The position numbers were made by a program, and so were the translations under genes. Positions 15,999 through 24,724 of a stretch of DNA of 64,000 bases are shown here, piece after piece (positions within the stretch are counted from its first letter, which is position 1; the number at the start of each line of letters is the position of its first letter). The notes beneath the pieces are model-generated. The model was not told the origin of the DNA, made no database searches, and worked only from the letters and a program-made list of their open reading frames with translations. Source of the stretch: Salmonirosea aquatica (lineage in GTDB: Bacteria > Bacteroidota > Bacteroidia > Cytophagales > Spirosomataceae); contig NZ_WHLY01000002.1 in assembly GCF_009296315.1 (NCBI RefSeq), positions 2,232,001 through 2,296,000 of the forward strand, read 5' to 3'.

Positions 15999-17771
15999 CT
16001 ACTTCTTTCCCAGCAACGCCTCTATTCCCCCGATCAGGTACACCAGCGGAGCGTTCCAGTTGATGGCGATTTCGTTGGACGCATACGAGCAGTCGTCATC
16101 CGTAAAAGCTTCGTCGGGCAGGTCGGAGGTATAGGTCGTGCATTTGTCCTGCTTACCGGGATTGGGCCCGCCCGAAAGCAGGCCCGGTATGGGCTCCGCC
16201 ACGCCGTCGGCTATGGAAGGGCGGTGGTGCGGATGCATGACTTGCCTGCTCCCAAACCCCGTCAGAAACGAGTAGCCCGTGCCATTGCGGCCCAGCAGAT
16301 AATCCAGATTCATGAGTGCGGCATCGAGGTACTTCACATTTTTGGTAAGCCGGAAGGCCTGCAAAACGGCCACTCCCTGATTGGCCGCCACCGAGCTGCT
16401 CCCCCACACATAGTCCGACTTTTGGTGTCCCATCACGGTATTCAGGTAGTGGGTATCGGTACCTTCGATCAGGGCATCCGCCATGGCCAATACGCGCCTC
16501 CCCAGCTGATCCATGTCCTTTTTGGCGATGGGTGGTAGTTCTGTAGCAAAGCGCAGTAGTGAATAGTAGCCCAGTAACCGTACCTGCGCCCAGGAAGGCA
16601 GCGGCATTTTGTCGTCAGGATACAGATTCACCGCCGTGTAGTAATCCTCGCTGCGGGTGGTTATGTACAACTCGCAGGCCGCCCAGATGAATTCATCGTC
16701 AAACCGGCGGTCGCCGTAAGCCCCCGTCACTACGTCCGGATCAAAGGTTTTATTCAGGACATTCTGATCGTACGCCACGTCCGGATGTACCTTCGCCCAG
16801 CCCCAGGCGCGCTGCGCCGCAATGAGGCAGCTGTCGGCCAGGCCGGGCAGTTGTGTCTCGTACCGTTTGTACACCCGGCTGGCCTGTGCCATAACGGCCG
16901 CAAAATCCAAGGCGGCAGCGGTACCCTTCTGCACCACGTAGCGGGTTTTGGTGGCTTTATCGGGCATGATCATCCCGTCGAAGGAAGCATTGGTCAGCTT
17001 GTGGTACACCCCGCCATCGGTAGGATCCTGCATGGTGAGCATCCAGCGCAGGTTCCAGAGTACCTCATCGAGCAGGTCGGGTACCTGATTGTTGCTTTCG
17101 GGGATGTTCAGTGTAAGCTTGTAGTAGTACTCGGGAAAATCCTCATAGGCCGAAAGCAGAGTACCCATGGTGATGCCGGAGTTCACAATGTACTTATTAT
17201 AATCGCCGGCATCCAGCCAACCGCCCGGACTCGAAATGCTGGTGCCCGCAGGTCGGCCAGTCCCTACAGCCGAGGGGTGAATCTTCACATCGGTGTCAGG
17301 ATTACCCGCGGGCCGTGCCCATTTTCCCGCGTATTTTTTGTCCAAAGGCATCGACAGACGCTGGAAGTAGTAGCCCTTGATAGCCGCTTTAGAGGCGGCT
17401 TCGTGAACGTTGCTTTTTATTTCAAAAGGGTAGGACGTACCCGTACCAGGTACCTCGAGTACGTAGGCACCCGGCTGAGTCAGGGCCGAAAAGTCAGCGA
17501 TCCGGGTTGTTTTGTCCGAAAACGGCGAACGACGGCTTTCGCTGAGGGTACCTTCGAAAGCCACCTTTTTACTTTCCGGTGCGTGGATGGAAAATTTTCC
17601 TGCCTCCGCGTTAATTACCACGGCCAGTTTGGGCGCCTGCGGATAGAAACCTACCTGATTCAGGCGAATAGATTCGGTTGGGGTTTGGGCGCTGACGCCC
17701 TTGAGCAGGACGATAGTGAACAGTGTGAGTAGAAGCTTTCCCAAGTAAGAGGCGGAGTACCTGTGTTTCAT
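15999..17771 (-). CDS. Glycoside hydrolase family 9 (endoglucanase/cellulase-like), secreted
   Basis: 590 residues from the ATG at 17769-17771 (MKHRYSASYLGKLLLTLFTIVLLKGVSAQ), which gives a signal peptide; the reading frame runs on to 17924 but would overlap the upstream gene and bury the signal. An N-terminal immunoglobulin-like CelD_N domain (SIRLNQVGFYPQAPKLAVV, about 33-120) precedes an alpha6/alpha6 barrel. Catalytic residues: D187 and D190 in GGWLDAGDYNKY (base) and E567 in YASNEIAINWNAPL (acid); H-containing HPHHRP lies near the active site as usual. It would cut beta-1,4-glucan or a similar glucan outside the cytoplasm. Gene order suggests an operon with the AKR and Gfo/Idh/MocA genes. 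Confidence 0.9.
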   Translation of the reverse strand: MKHRYSASYLGKLLLTLFTIVLLKGVSAQTPTESIRLNQVGFYPQAPKLAVVINAEAGKFSIHAPESKKVAFEGTLSESRRSPFSDKTTRIADFSALTQPGAYVLEVPGTGTSYPFEIKSNVHEAASKAAIKGYYFQRLSMPLDKKYAGKWARPAGNPDTDVKIHPSAVGTGRPAGTSISSPGGWLDAGDYNKYIVNSGITMGTLLSAYEDFPEYYYKLTLNIPESNNQVPDLLDEVLWNLRWMLTMQDPTDGGVYHKLTNASFDGMIMPDKATKTRYVVQKGTAAALDFAAVMAQASRVYKRYETQLPGLADSCLIAAQRAWGWAKVHPDVAYDQNVLNKTFDPDVVTGAYGDRRFDDEFIWAACELYITTRSEDYYTAVNLYPDDKMPLPSWAQVRLLGYYSLLRFATELPPIAKKDMDQLGRRVLAMADALIEGTDTHYLNTVMGHQKSDYVWGSSSVAANQGVAVLQAFRLTKNVKYLDAALMNLDYLLGRNGTGYSFLTGFGSRQVMHPHHRPSIADGVAEPIPGLLSGGPNPGKQDKCTTYTSDLPDEAFTDDDCSYASNEIAINWNAPLVYLIGGIEALLGKK

Positions 17772-17841
17772 TTTGTTGGATTCACCGGGTTTAGGGCTGG
17801 TTGTCTCTCGTTCAAAAAGGTTCATAAGTAGGTAGGTAGTG

Positions 17842-18312
17842 TCAATGGATTTTGGCTTTGATCTTCTCACAAACCGGGGCGGGAAATACCAGATAGATAT
17901 CCTGCTTCTTTTTTTTGATTTCATCGATACTCACAAAATTCGTCACCTCAAAGGTCGTCTTTTCGATCGCTGCCACTCGTACCGCGCCCTCATTTAGGAA
18001 CTTTTCACCCACATAAATTTTAGTCCAGAGGTAATATTTAGGGTAGGCAACACCGCTTTGGGTTGCCCCTTCCCGCAAAAACTCCCACTGGACAGTGACT
18101 TTTTTACCGTAGTCATCGGAAAAGTACTCTTCCAGATCCCTTTGCATGAAAGCTGCAAATCGGGATTCGTCGGGTACATTGGCTTCGATATGCGACTCCT
18201 GAATTTGCTGTAAAGGGTTGTGGGTAGGCGTTTGCGTTGCCTGTCCATTGCAATTGTTGAACAAAGGGGCGCTTAACAGGAGAAGTGCCCGGAATACCGG
18301 TCGGGTACGCAT
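17842..18312 (-). CDS. Hypothetical lipoprotein
   Basis: 156 residues, not recognised. The N-terminus MRTRPVFRALLLLSAPLFNNC is a probable lipoprotein signal with a cysteine at residue 21. The rest (EANVPDESRFAAFMQRDLEEYFSDDYGKKVTVQWEFLREG then YPKYYLWTKIYVG) is a small alpha/beta soluble domain with alternating strands and no catalytic motif that I can name. It precedes the GH9 gene by 70 bases on the same strand, so it may share a transcript. Confidence 0.6.
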   Translation of the reverse strand: MRTRPVFRALLLLSAPLFNNCNGQATQTPTHNPLQQIQESHIEANVPDESRFAAFMQRDLEEYFSDDYGKKVTVQWEFLREGATQSGVAYPKYYLWTKIYVGEKFLNEGAVRVAAIEKTTFEVTNFVSIDEIKKKKQDIYLVFPAPVCEKIKAKIH

Positions 18313-18405
18313 GATTTGCAGAGTCTACGGCGAAGGTTGAAAAATCGCTTCCCGGGTAAATCTAAAAAAATAATGTGGTTTTTACCTCGACCTACCACAC
18401 CCCCG

Positions 18406-18435
18406 CTGCTTGGAAACACACTGCTTGGAAACACA
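18406..18435. repeat. Exact 15-bp tandem duplication
   Basis: CTGCTTGGAAACACA at 18406-18420 is repeated without change at 18421-18435, between the hypothetical lipoprotein start and the DUF1573 terminator. It is intergenic and looks like a recent replication-slippage duplication. No coding or regulatory role is apparent. Confidence 0.85.
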
Positions 18436-18440
18436 TGAAC

Positions 18441-18480
18441 AAAAAAGAGGCGGGTTCCTGCGTGGAACCCGCCTCTTTTT
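18441..18480 (-). terminator. Intrinsic terminator after the DUF1573 gene
   Basis: Perfect 12-bp stem GAGGCGGGTTCC (18447-18458) with GGAACCCGCCTC (18464-18475) around a 5-base loop. On the minus strand it is followed by six T (18446-18441), and on the plus strand by five T, so it could act both ways. It lies 25-60 bases past the DUF1573 stop. Confidence 0.9.
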
Positions 18481-18504
18481 CATACATATGCATTTTTCAC
18501 AAGC

Positions 18505-18909
18505 CTACTTCTCGGAAGAAGGCTTGGAAGCGGCGCCTTTCTCGACTACTTCACCTTTGAGGAAAAGGGTCAAGCTGGGTGACTCGGCGTTGCTGAATAC
18601 CGTGATCGATTTATTGAAGGTACCCATAGCAGCTGCGTTGTAGGTAGCTTTGATGGTTCCCGTTTGTTTGGGAAGTACAGGATCTTTGGTGTAGCTCGGC
18701 GTGGTGCAGCCACAGGAAGCACTCACATTGGTAATGACAATCGGATCCGTGCCGGTATTGGTAAATACGAACTCCTGGGTAACGGGTTTGCCCTGCTCGA
18801 TCTTACCGAAATTATGGGTTTCTTCCTTGAACTTCATTACACCCTTCTGCGCGAAGCTCATCGAAGCTACCGTCAACAGAAGTACCAGAACCGCAAAAAA
18901 CTTTTTCAT
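18505..18909 (-). CDS. DUF1573 domain secreted protein
   Basis: 134 residues with a signal peptide (MKKFFAVLVLLLTVASMSFAQ). The body is one DUF1573 immunoglobulin-like domain: KFKEETHNFGKIEQGKPVTQ, EFVFTNTGTDPIVITNV, then the family signature SASCGCTTPSYTKDPVLP (cysteines about residues 65 and 67) and GTIKATYNAAAMGTFNKSITV. The family is abundant in Bacteroidota; its molecular role is unknown, possibly periplasmic binding or adhesion. It is a single-gene unit with its own strong terminator. Confidence 0.9.
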   Translation of the reverse strand: MKKFFAVLVLLLTVASMSFAQKGVMKFKEETHNFGKIEQGKPVTQEFVFTNTGTDPIVITNVSASCGCTTPSYTKDPVLPKQTGTIKATYNAAAMGTFNKSITVFSNAESPSLTLFLKGEVVEKGAASKPSSEK

Positions 18910-19038
18910 AATATGCTTAAAATTAAATAGTGAATAATTTGTTTGCTAAGACAATAGGAGAATCGTTACTACTACGTTTCACCGAGCTTTTCAATCGCTG
19001 CGGCACATTTCCAACAAAGTAACGTAAGAAATCGTTTT

Positions 19039-19069
19039 TTTGAAAGGGGAATTTTTAATTTTAATTTTG
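19039..19069 (+). promoter_or_regulatory. Bacteroidota-type promoter ahead of the E1 gene
   Basis: TTTG (19039-19042), 19-base spacer, TAATTTTG (19062-19069): an exact TTTG-N19-TAnnTTTG match. Transcription would start near 19075, about 60 bases before the ATG at 19135. Its position downstream of the alternative region also argues against any earlier start. Confidence 0.65.
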
Positions 19070-19134
19070 ACGAAAATCGTTTTTAAACGTAACTTAACCC
19101 AGAATATTTGCCCGAGTGGTATTACCAAAATGCT

Positions 19135-21546
19135 ATGCTTCTAAACGAAACCTTACCGGAAAATAGTGTATTCAGCGTCGAGAAAGTACTTACGGACTAT
19201 CGGATTGCCTGCGAAAGCCGACAGGTAAGCCTGCTGGGACGGAAGGACGTGATGGGCGGTAGGGCGAAATTCGGAATCTTTGGCGACGGTAAGGAAGTAG
19301 CTCAGCTTGCGCTGGCCCACGTGTTCCAGCGGGGAGACTTCCGGTCGGGATATTATCGCGATCAGACCATTGAAGCGGCCTTAGGGAATTTGACCTGGAC
19401 ACAGTTTTTTGCGCAGCTATACGCTCATCCTGACCTGCACCACGAGCCGCACACCGGAGGCCGCTCCATGAATGGCCACTATGCCACCCGCTGGCTCGAC
19501 GAAAACGGCAAATGGATAGACCAGACCCAACTTTATAATTCCGTATGTGACATTTCGCCTACCGCCGGGCAGATTCCCCGTTCGCTGGGACTGGCCTACG
19601 CCTCCAAACTCTATCGACTCAACAAAGACCTTCAGTACCTTACCACTTTTTCCCATAAAGGTAACGAAATCGTGTTTGCCACGATCGGCGACGCCTCTAC
19701 GTCGCAGGGTATGTTCTGGGAGACCATGAACGCGGCCGGCGTGCTACAGGTACCCCTGCTGATGTCGGTCTGGGACGATGGCTATGGAATATCGGTGCCG
19801 ATTGAATACCAGACGACTAAAAGCAGCATTTCCAAAGCATTGGCCGGACTCCAGCGCGAACCCCACGAAGACGGTGTAGAAATAATCACTGTAAAAGGGT
19901 GGGACTACCCGGCCCTGGTAGAAACCTACCAACGAGCGGCTGAACTCTGCCGCAGCCAACAGATACCCGTACTGGTGCACGTACAGGAATTGACCCAGCC
20001 CCAGGGGCATTCTACTTCGGGTTCGCACGAACGCTACAAAGGGGACGCGCGACTGCTGTGGGAAGCCGAGCATGACTGTAATCTGCGGTTCAAGGAGTGG
20101 ATTCTTGAAAATGGCTATGCTGCTTCCGAAGAACTGGAAGCGATTGAAAATGAGGCAAAGGAAACCGCCCGGGAGGCCCGCAATGAGGCTTGGAAAGCCT
20201 ATCGACAGCCCATCGAGGACGATTTGAAAGACGTGCAGCTGCTGCTCGAAAATGCAACCCGGGAAAGCAGCCACCATACGGACGATCTTAAGGATAGCAT
20301 CAACGATTTAAACAGAGCGCATTATCCCATTCGGCGCGACATCGTAATGGCAGTTCGTAAGGCCTTGAGAGCCCTGCGCGATGAACCGATTGCCACTGTA
20401 CCACCTCTGAAGGAGTGGCTGCACGGGGAGTTGCTTCGCAATGAAAAACGCTTCAGTGCTCACCTATACAGCGAATCCGACGAATCGCCCCTGCGGGTTG
20501 AATCCATCCCGCCTACCTACTCGGAAGATGGCCCGACAGTCGATGGGCGCGAAGTGATCCGCGCTTATTTCGATATTTTGTTTGCCCGTGATCTGCGGGT
20601 GGTAGCCCTGGGTGAAGATGTGGGGCATATTGGTGACGTGAATCAGGGGATGGCGGGCCTACAGGAAAAGTATGGCGAAATACGCATTACTGATACAGGC
20701 ATTCGTGAGACCACCATTATCGGCCAGGGAATCGGCCTGGCGATGCGCGGACTACGGCCTATCGTCGAAATCCAGTATTTCGACTACGTGTTTTATACTC
20801 TGGCTACCCTGACCGACGATTTGGCCACCCTGCGCTTCCGCACGGCGGGCGGGCAGAAGGCTCCGCTCATCATCCGTACGCGGGGCCACCGCCTCGAAGG
20901 CATCTGGCATTCAGGTTCGCCCATGGGAGCCATGCTGGGCAGCTTGCGCGGCTTACATATCGTAGTACCCCGTAATTTCACGCAGGCGGCAGGATTGTAC
21001 AACACTTTGATGCAGGGCGACGATCCCGCGCTGGTTGTGGAACCTCTGAATGCCTACCGCCTCAAGGAGAAACTACCCGACAATCTGGGCGAATACACGG
21101 TTCCTCTTGGGCAGCCCGAGCTCCTAAGGGAAGGTACCGACCTCACCATTGTCACCTACGGCTCCATGTGCCGCATCGTGTTGGAAGCCGCTTCTCAGCT
21201 GGCCAGCCTGGGCATCGAAACCGAAGTGATCGATGTACAGACTCTGCTCCCCTTCGACCTGGATCAACGTATTGTGAAGTCCATTCAGAAAACTAACCGG
21301 GTGATTTTTGCAGACGAAGATTTACCCGGTGGTGCTTCGGCCTTCATGATGCAACAGGTACTGGAAGTACAAAATGCCTACCGCTGGCTTGATTCTGCTC
21401 CCCAGACAATCTCCGCCAAAGAGCACCGCCCATCGTACGGATCCGATGGCGACTATTTTTCCAAACCGAATGTAGAGGATGTGGTAGAAGCGGCCTATGC
21501 CCTTCTTCATGAAGCCGAGCCGCACCATTTTCCGAATTACCTGTAG
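19135..21546 (+). CDS. 2-oxoacid dehydrogenase E1, fused alpha and beta subunits
   Basis: 803 residues from ATG 19135 (MLLNETLPENSVFSVEKVL); a TTG at 19108 in the same frame is less likely. Residues about 20-340 are the thiamine-diphosphate-binding E1 alpha half (YRDQTIEAALG, GGRSMNGHYATRW, and IGDASTSQGMFWETMN at about 193-208). A charged helical linker (about 345-400) joins it to the E1 beta half (VVALGEDVGHIGDVNQGM, IVEIQYFDYVFY, HSGSPMGAML, TYGSMCRIVLEAA, IDVQTLLPFD). It would decarboxylate a 2-oxoacid, most likely a branched-chain one or pyruvate, and acetylate the lipoyl group of a separate E2, not present here. A sugar transferase gene starts 14 bases downstream. Confidence 0.9.
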   Translation: MLLNETLPENSVFSVEKVLTDYRIACESRQVSLLGRKDVMGGRAKFGIFGDGKEVAQLALAHVFQRGDFRSGYYRDQTIEAALGNLTWTQFFAQLYAHPDLHHEPHTGGRSMNGHYATRWLDENGKWIDQTQLYNSVCDISPTAGQIPRSLGLAYASKLYRLNKDLQYLTTFSHKGNEIVFATIGDASTSQGMFWETMNAAGVLQVPLLMSVWDDGYGISVPIEYQTTKSSISKALAGLQREPHEDGVEIITVKGWDYPALVETYQRAAELCRSQQIPVLVHVQELTQPQGHSTSGSHERYKGDARLLWEAEHDCNLRFKEWILENGYAASEELEAIENEAKETAREARNEAWKAYRQPIEDDLKDVQLLLENATRESSHHTDDLKDSINDLNRAHYPIRRDIVMAVRKALRALRDEPIATVPPLKEWLHGELLRNEKRFSAHLYSESDESPLRVESIPPTYSEDGPTVDGREVIRAYFDILFARDLRVVALGEDVGHIGDVNQGMAGLQEKYGEIRITDTGIRETTIIGQGIGLAMRGLRPIVEIQYFDYVFYTLATLTDDLATLRFRTAGGQKAPLIIRTRGHRLEGIWHSGSPMGAMLGSLRGLHIVVPRNFTQAAGLYNTLMQGDDPALVVEPLNAYRLKEKLPDNLGEYTVPLGQPELLREGTDLTIVTYGSMCRIVLEAASQLASLGIETEVIDVQTLLPFDLDQRIVKSIQKTNRVIFADEDLPGGASAFMMQQVLEVQNAYRWLDSAPQTISAKEHRPSYGSDGDYFSKPNVEDVVEAAYALLHEAEPHHFPNYL

Positions 21547-21560
21547 CCAGGGTACCTGCT

Positions 21561-22163
21561 ATGTACGCACGTTTTGGCAAACGGATGCTTGACCTGGCGG
21601 TGTCGTTCCTATTGCTGGTTTTACTTTCTCCTTTCCTGGTACTTATTACGCTTTTTCTGGCGGTAGCCAATGGAGGCAAACCTTTTTTCCGGCAAGAGCG
21701 ACCCGGACAGAACGGCCGTATTTTTACGGTAATAAAATTCAAAACCATGAACGACCGCCGCGATGCCGCCGGGCAGCTCTTGTCCGACGCCGAACGGTTG
21801 ACCCGGATTGGTAAATTCGTGCGCAGAACCTCGCTCGACGAACTCCCCCAACTCTGGAACGTACTGCGGGGCGACATGAGTTTGATTGGGCCGAGGCCTT
21901 TGCTGGTCGAGTATTTGCCTTTGTACAATAAAACCCAGCGAAAGCGCCACGATGTGCGTCCTGGTATTACCGGTTGGGCTCAGGTCAACGGCCGCAATAC
22001 TCTGGGCTGGACTGATAAATTTGCCCATGACGTATGGTACGTCGAACACCTTTCGCTGGGTTTGGACGTAAGGATCGTATTTTTAACTTTGGCAAAAATA
22101 ATCCGGAGTGAAGGAATAACGTCCGAAACCTCAGCGACCATGGAGAAATTCAGGGGAGGATAG
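21561..22163 (+). CDS. pglC: Monotopic phosphoglycosyltransferase (PglC-like bacterial sugar transferase)
   Basis: 200 residues. One N-terminal membrane-inserted hairpin (DLAVSFLLLVLLSPFLVLITLFLAVA), then the family motifs FFRQERPGQNGRIFTVIKFKTM, the catalytic pair D93-E94 in TSLDELPQLWNVLRGDMSLIGPRP, and RHDVRPGITGWAQVNGRN. It transfers a phospho-sugar from a UDP-sugar to undecaprenyl phosphate, starting a glycan at the inner membrane. The next two genes resemble pglD and pglE, so the sugar is probably a diacetamido-type amino sugar such as bacillosamine; that is inference from context. Confidence 0.85.
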   Translation: MYARFGKRMLDLAVSFLLLVLLSPFLVLITLFLAVANGGKPFFRQERPGQNGRIFTVIKFKTMNDRRDAAGQLLSDAERLTRIGKFVRRTSLDELPQLWNVLRGDMSLIGPRPLLVEYLPLYNKTQRKRHDVRPGITGWAQVNGRNTLGWTDKFAHDVWYVEHLSLGLDVRIVFLTLAKIIRSEGITSETSATMEKFRGG

Positions 22164-22228
22164 AGGGAGATGCCGACAGCGTCGCAAGCGGCAAATTATC
22201 AACTCAACATTCACGAAGTTCAACAACG

Positions 22229-22825
22229 ATGCTGCTATACGGTGCCAGTGGCCATGCCAAGGTGATTCTGTCGATATTGGAAGCTAACGGACAGCGCGTG
22301 ACGGCCATCTTTGATGATGATCCGGAGAAGAAATTGCTCGAACGAATTCCGGTGATAGGTACCTATGATCCGAAGCATGAACCGACAGCTCCGCTGATTA
22401 TTTCCATTGGCTACAATGCTGTCCGTAGACAAATCGCCCGCCACATTCAGCATGTTTTTGGAACGGCTATTCATCCAACTGCTCTGGTTGACACGAACGT
22501 TACCGTAGGTGAAGGTAGCGTGATCATGCAAGGTGCCATTGTGCAGGTAGGTACCTCAATGGGCAAGCACGTGATCGTAAATACCGGTGCTACAGTCGAT
22601 CATGATTGTAAATTGGGGGATTTTGTTCATGTGGCTCCCGGCGTCACGCTTTGCGGTTCCGTTCAGGTAGGAGAAAATACACTAATTGGCGCGGGTAGCG
22701 TGGTAGCACCGAATCTTACCATCGGAGCCGACTGTCTTATTGCTGCGGGTAGCGTGGTCACCGTTTGTGTTCCCAACGGAGCAACGGTCCGCGGTAATCC
22801 CGCCCGAATCATCGCTACCTCATAA
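22229..22825 (+). CDS. pglD: PglD/NeuD-family sugar O/N-acetyltransferase
   Basis: 198 residues. An N-terminal Rossmann-like PglD_N domain (MLLYGASGHAKVILSILEANG) binds the nucleotide sugar; the rest is a left-handed beta-helix of hexapeptide repeats (VGEGSVIMQGAIVQVGTSMG, then VNTGATVDHDCKLGDFVHVAPG, then NTLIGAGSVVAPNLTIGADC). H in VDHDC is the usual catalytic base. It would acetylate the 4-amino group of a UDP-4-amino sugar made by the following aminotransferase. No other acetyltransferase of this pathway is nearby. Confidence 0.85.
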   Translation: MLLYGASGHAKVILSILEANGQRVTAIFDDDPEKKLLERIPVIGTYDPKHEPTAPLIISIGYNAVRRQIARHIQHVFGTAIHPTALVDTNVTVGEGSVIMQGAIVQVGTSMGKHVIVNTGATVDHDCKLGDFVHVAPGVTLCGSVQVGENTLIGAGSVVAPNLTIGADCLIAAGSVVTVCVPNGATVRGNPARIIATS

Positions 22826-22878
22826 TCAGCTCAAGCGCCCCCCATTAGTAGATTCATTCATCATTTACACTACCAATT

Positions 22879-24009
22879 TTGAACAACAAGATCTGGCTTT
22901 CTTCTCCGCACATGAGCGGGCGCGAAATCGCTTACGTGCAGCAAGCCTTCGATACGAACTGGATCGCGCCCCTTGGCCCACATGTCGATGGCTTCGAGCG
23001 AGAACTTTGCGACTACATAGGTACCCCACATGCGGCGGCTCTGTCGTCGGGTACGGCCGCCCTGCATTTAGCTTTAATTATGTTGGACGTAAAGAAAGAC
23101 GACGTAGTGATGTGCCAGTCGTTTACCTTCTCTGCTTCGGCCAATCCGATCGTGTATCAGGGTGCTACACCCGTTTTTATCGACAGCGAGCGCGATACCT
23201 GGAACCTTTGTCCCGATGCCCTGGAAAAAGCACTCACATATTATACGGATAGAGGCAAAAAGCCAAAGGCAGTCATTGGGGTACATTTGTACGGGATGCC
23301 TGCCAAATTGCAAGAGGTACTGCAAATATGTGAAGACTTCGAGGTACCTTTTATTGAAGATGCCGCCGAAGCACTGGGATCGACCTATTATGGTCGAAAG
23401 GCGGGTTCTTTTGGAGCCATGTCAGTTCTGTCGTTCAATGGGAACAAAATCATCACGACTTCGGGTGGAGGAGCGCTACTGTCTAAAAACGAAGAATCCA
23501 TCAGGCAGGCCCGGTTTCTGGCTATGCAGGCGCGTGATGCTGCACCCCATTACCAGCATTCACAAATCGGCTACAACTACCGCATGAGCAATGTGTGCGC
23601 GGGAATAGGCCGGGGCCAACTGGAAGTGATTGACGAGCGGGTAGCCCAACGCCGGGCTAATTTCGATTTTTACAAAGGTACCCTGGGTACCTTGCCGGGT
23701 ATATCTTTTCAGGAAGAAGGCGAATGGAGTTTTTCCAACCGCTGGCTCAGTTGTATGACGGTATTTCCTCAACAAGCAGGCGGAATCACCCGCGAGCGCA
23801 TCCGCCTGGCTTTGGAAAAAGAAAACATCGAGTCAAGGCCTCTCTGGAAGCCCATGCACCGGCAGCCGGTATTTTCAGAAGCCCCCTATTTTGGTGGTAA
23901 GGTAGCGGAATCGCTGTTTGAACATGGACTGTGCCTACCCTCCGGTTCTAATCTGAGTGAGTTGGACTTGCAGCGAATTGCCGAATGCATCAAAGACCAG
24001 TTTTCCTAA
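22879..24009 (+). CDS. pglE: DegT/DnrJ/EryC1/StrS aminotransferase (PglE-like), TTG start
   Basis: 376 residues; PLP-dependent transfer of an amino group to a UDP-4-keto sugar. Start chosen at TTG 22879 because NNKIWLSSPHMSGREI is the conserved family N-terminus and an in-frame TAG lies at 22849-22851 with no ATG between; the next ATG (22912) would remove the conserved IWLSSPH. Seen: SSGTAALHLAL (phosphate binding), FIEDAAEALGSTY with the pyridine-binding D161, and K190 in LSFNGNKIITTSGGG as the Schiff-base lysine. It is last in the E1-pglC-pglD-pglE run and is followed by a 16-bp perfect hairpin. Confidence 0.87.
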   Translation: MNNKIWLSSPHMSGREIAYVQQAFDTNWIAPLGPHVDGFERELCDYIGTPHAAALSSGTAALHLALIMLDVKKDDVVMCQSFTFSASANPIVYQGATPVFIDSERDTWNLCPDALEKALTYYTDRGKKPKAVIGVHLYGMPAKLQEVLQICEDFEVPFIEDAAEALGSTYYGRKAGSFGAMSVLSFNGNKIITTSGGGALLSKNEESIRQARFLAMQARDAAPHYQHSQIGYNYRMSNVCAGIGRGQLEVIDERVAQRRANFDFYKGTLGTLPGISFQEEGEWSFSNRWLSCMTVFPQQAGGITRERIRLALEKENIESRPLWKPMHRQPVFSEAPYFGGKVAESLFEHGLCLPSGSNLSELDLQRIAECIKDQFS

Positions 24010-24013
24010 TCAT

Positions 24014-24050
24014 CGCGAAGGCCCGGATCAATTAGATCCGGGCCTTCGCG
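24014..24050. terminator. Long perfect hairpin between convergent genes (bidirectional terminator-like)
   Basis: CGCGAAGGCCCGGATC (24014-24029) pairs perfectly with GATCCGGGCCTTCGCG (24035-24050) around the loop AATTA. No T-run follows on either strand, so it is not a textbook intrinsic terminator, but it lies in the 68-base gap between the convergent pglE and thioredoxin genes, five bases past the pglE stop. Confidence 0.6.
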
Positions 24051-24077
24051 CTAGTTCATCTCAAAAGTGAGAATTCT

Positions 24078-24539
24078 TTACAGCGATTTCGTCACGCTTT
24101 TGCCAATACCAATCAGCGCTTCGGGTGTCTGATACCCGATTACCTTTTTGACAATTTTTCCATTTGGCTCAATAAAGAACAAGGTAGGGTAAGCTTCTAA
24201 AGGAAACAGGCGGGCGAGTTGCAGGCCTTCGCCCCGCTCCATATCTACCTTGACGTTGATAAAATTCTTGTTGAACAATTCGCCCACATCAGGACGGGTG
24301 AATACATTCTTTTGCAACAGTTTACAAGGTCCACACCAGCTGGCGTAGGCATCCAGAAATATGATTTTATTTTCCGCTTTCGCTTTTTTCACCACAGTTG
24401 CCCAGGCTGCGTCTGTAAACTGAATTCCTTCACTTTCGGTGGGCCTTGCTTTTTTGTCTTTCCCCCCGTCGGCCCATCCTCCGCCGGTGGTCAGCAATAT
24501 CAATCCCCCTACCCAGAATACCTTGTGAAACCTTTTCAT
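24078..24539 (-). CDS. Secreted thioredoxin-family protein
   Basis: 153 residues with a signal peptide or membrane anchor (MKRFHKVFWVGGLILLTTGGGWA). Thioredoxin fold with active site C69-G-P-C72 in DAYASWCGPCKLLQKNVF and the cis-proline in EAYPTLFFIEPNG. The spacing VFTRPDVGELFNKNFINVKVDME is typical of the DUF255/thioredoxin-7-like periplasmic branch. It probably reduces or isomerises disulfides in the periplasm. Monocistronic, convergent with pglE. Confidence 0.87.
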   Translation of the reverse strand: MKRFHKVFWVGGLILLTTGGGWADGGKDKKARPTESEGIQFTDAAWATVVKKAKAENKIIFLDAYASWCGPCKLLQKNVFTRPDVGELFNKNFINVKVDMERGEGLQLARLFPLEAYPTLFFIEPNGKIVKKVIGYQTPEALIGIGKSVTKSL

Positions 24540-24690
24540 TATGGTTATTTTAGTGATACATGATCAAGCACGTACATAACGTAAAGTAATGCGATTTTCG
24601 TTTCGCTCGAAAAATTTTCATCCCTTTTCTAGAAAAAAACCAACTGGCTGACGCACAAGACAGGTTGGCCAGGCATTGTCTAAAAAGCCC

Positions 24691-24698
24691 TATCTTTG
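24691..24698 (+). promoter_or_regulatory. Possible -7 box for engB
   Basis: TATCTTTG matches the Bacteroidota -7 consensus TAnnTTTG, 26 bases before the chosen ATG (24725). A TTG lies 23 bases upstream (24665-24667), which is longer than ideal. It falls inside the longer reading frame and so supports the later start. Confidence 0.45.
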
Positions 24699-24724
24699 CA
24701 CGCTCAAAACTTAAGCGCCCTGCC

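Noticed and set aside
16785-17732. Long open frame antisense to the GH9 gene (315 codons)
   Set aside because: Same explanation: shadow of a clear GH9 gene, no domain or signal of its own.
17772-17924. N-terminal extension of the GH9 protein
   Set aside because: It would put 51 residues before a good signal peptide and overlap the upstream lipoprotein gene.
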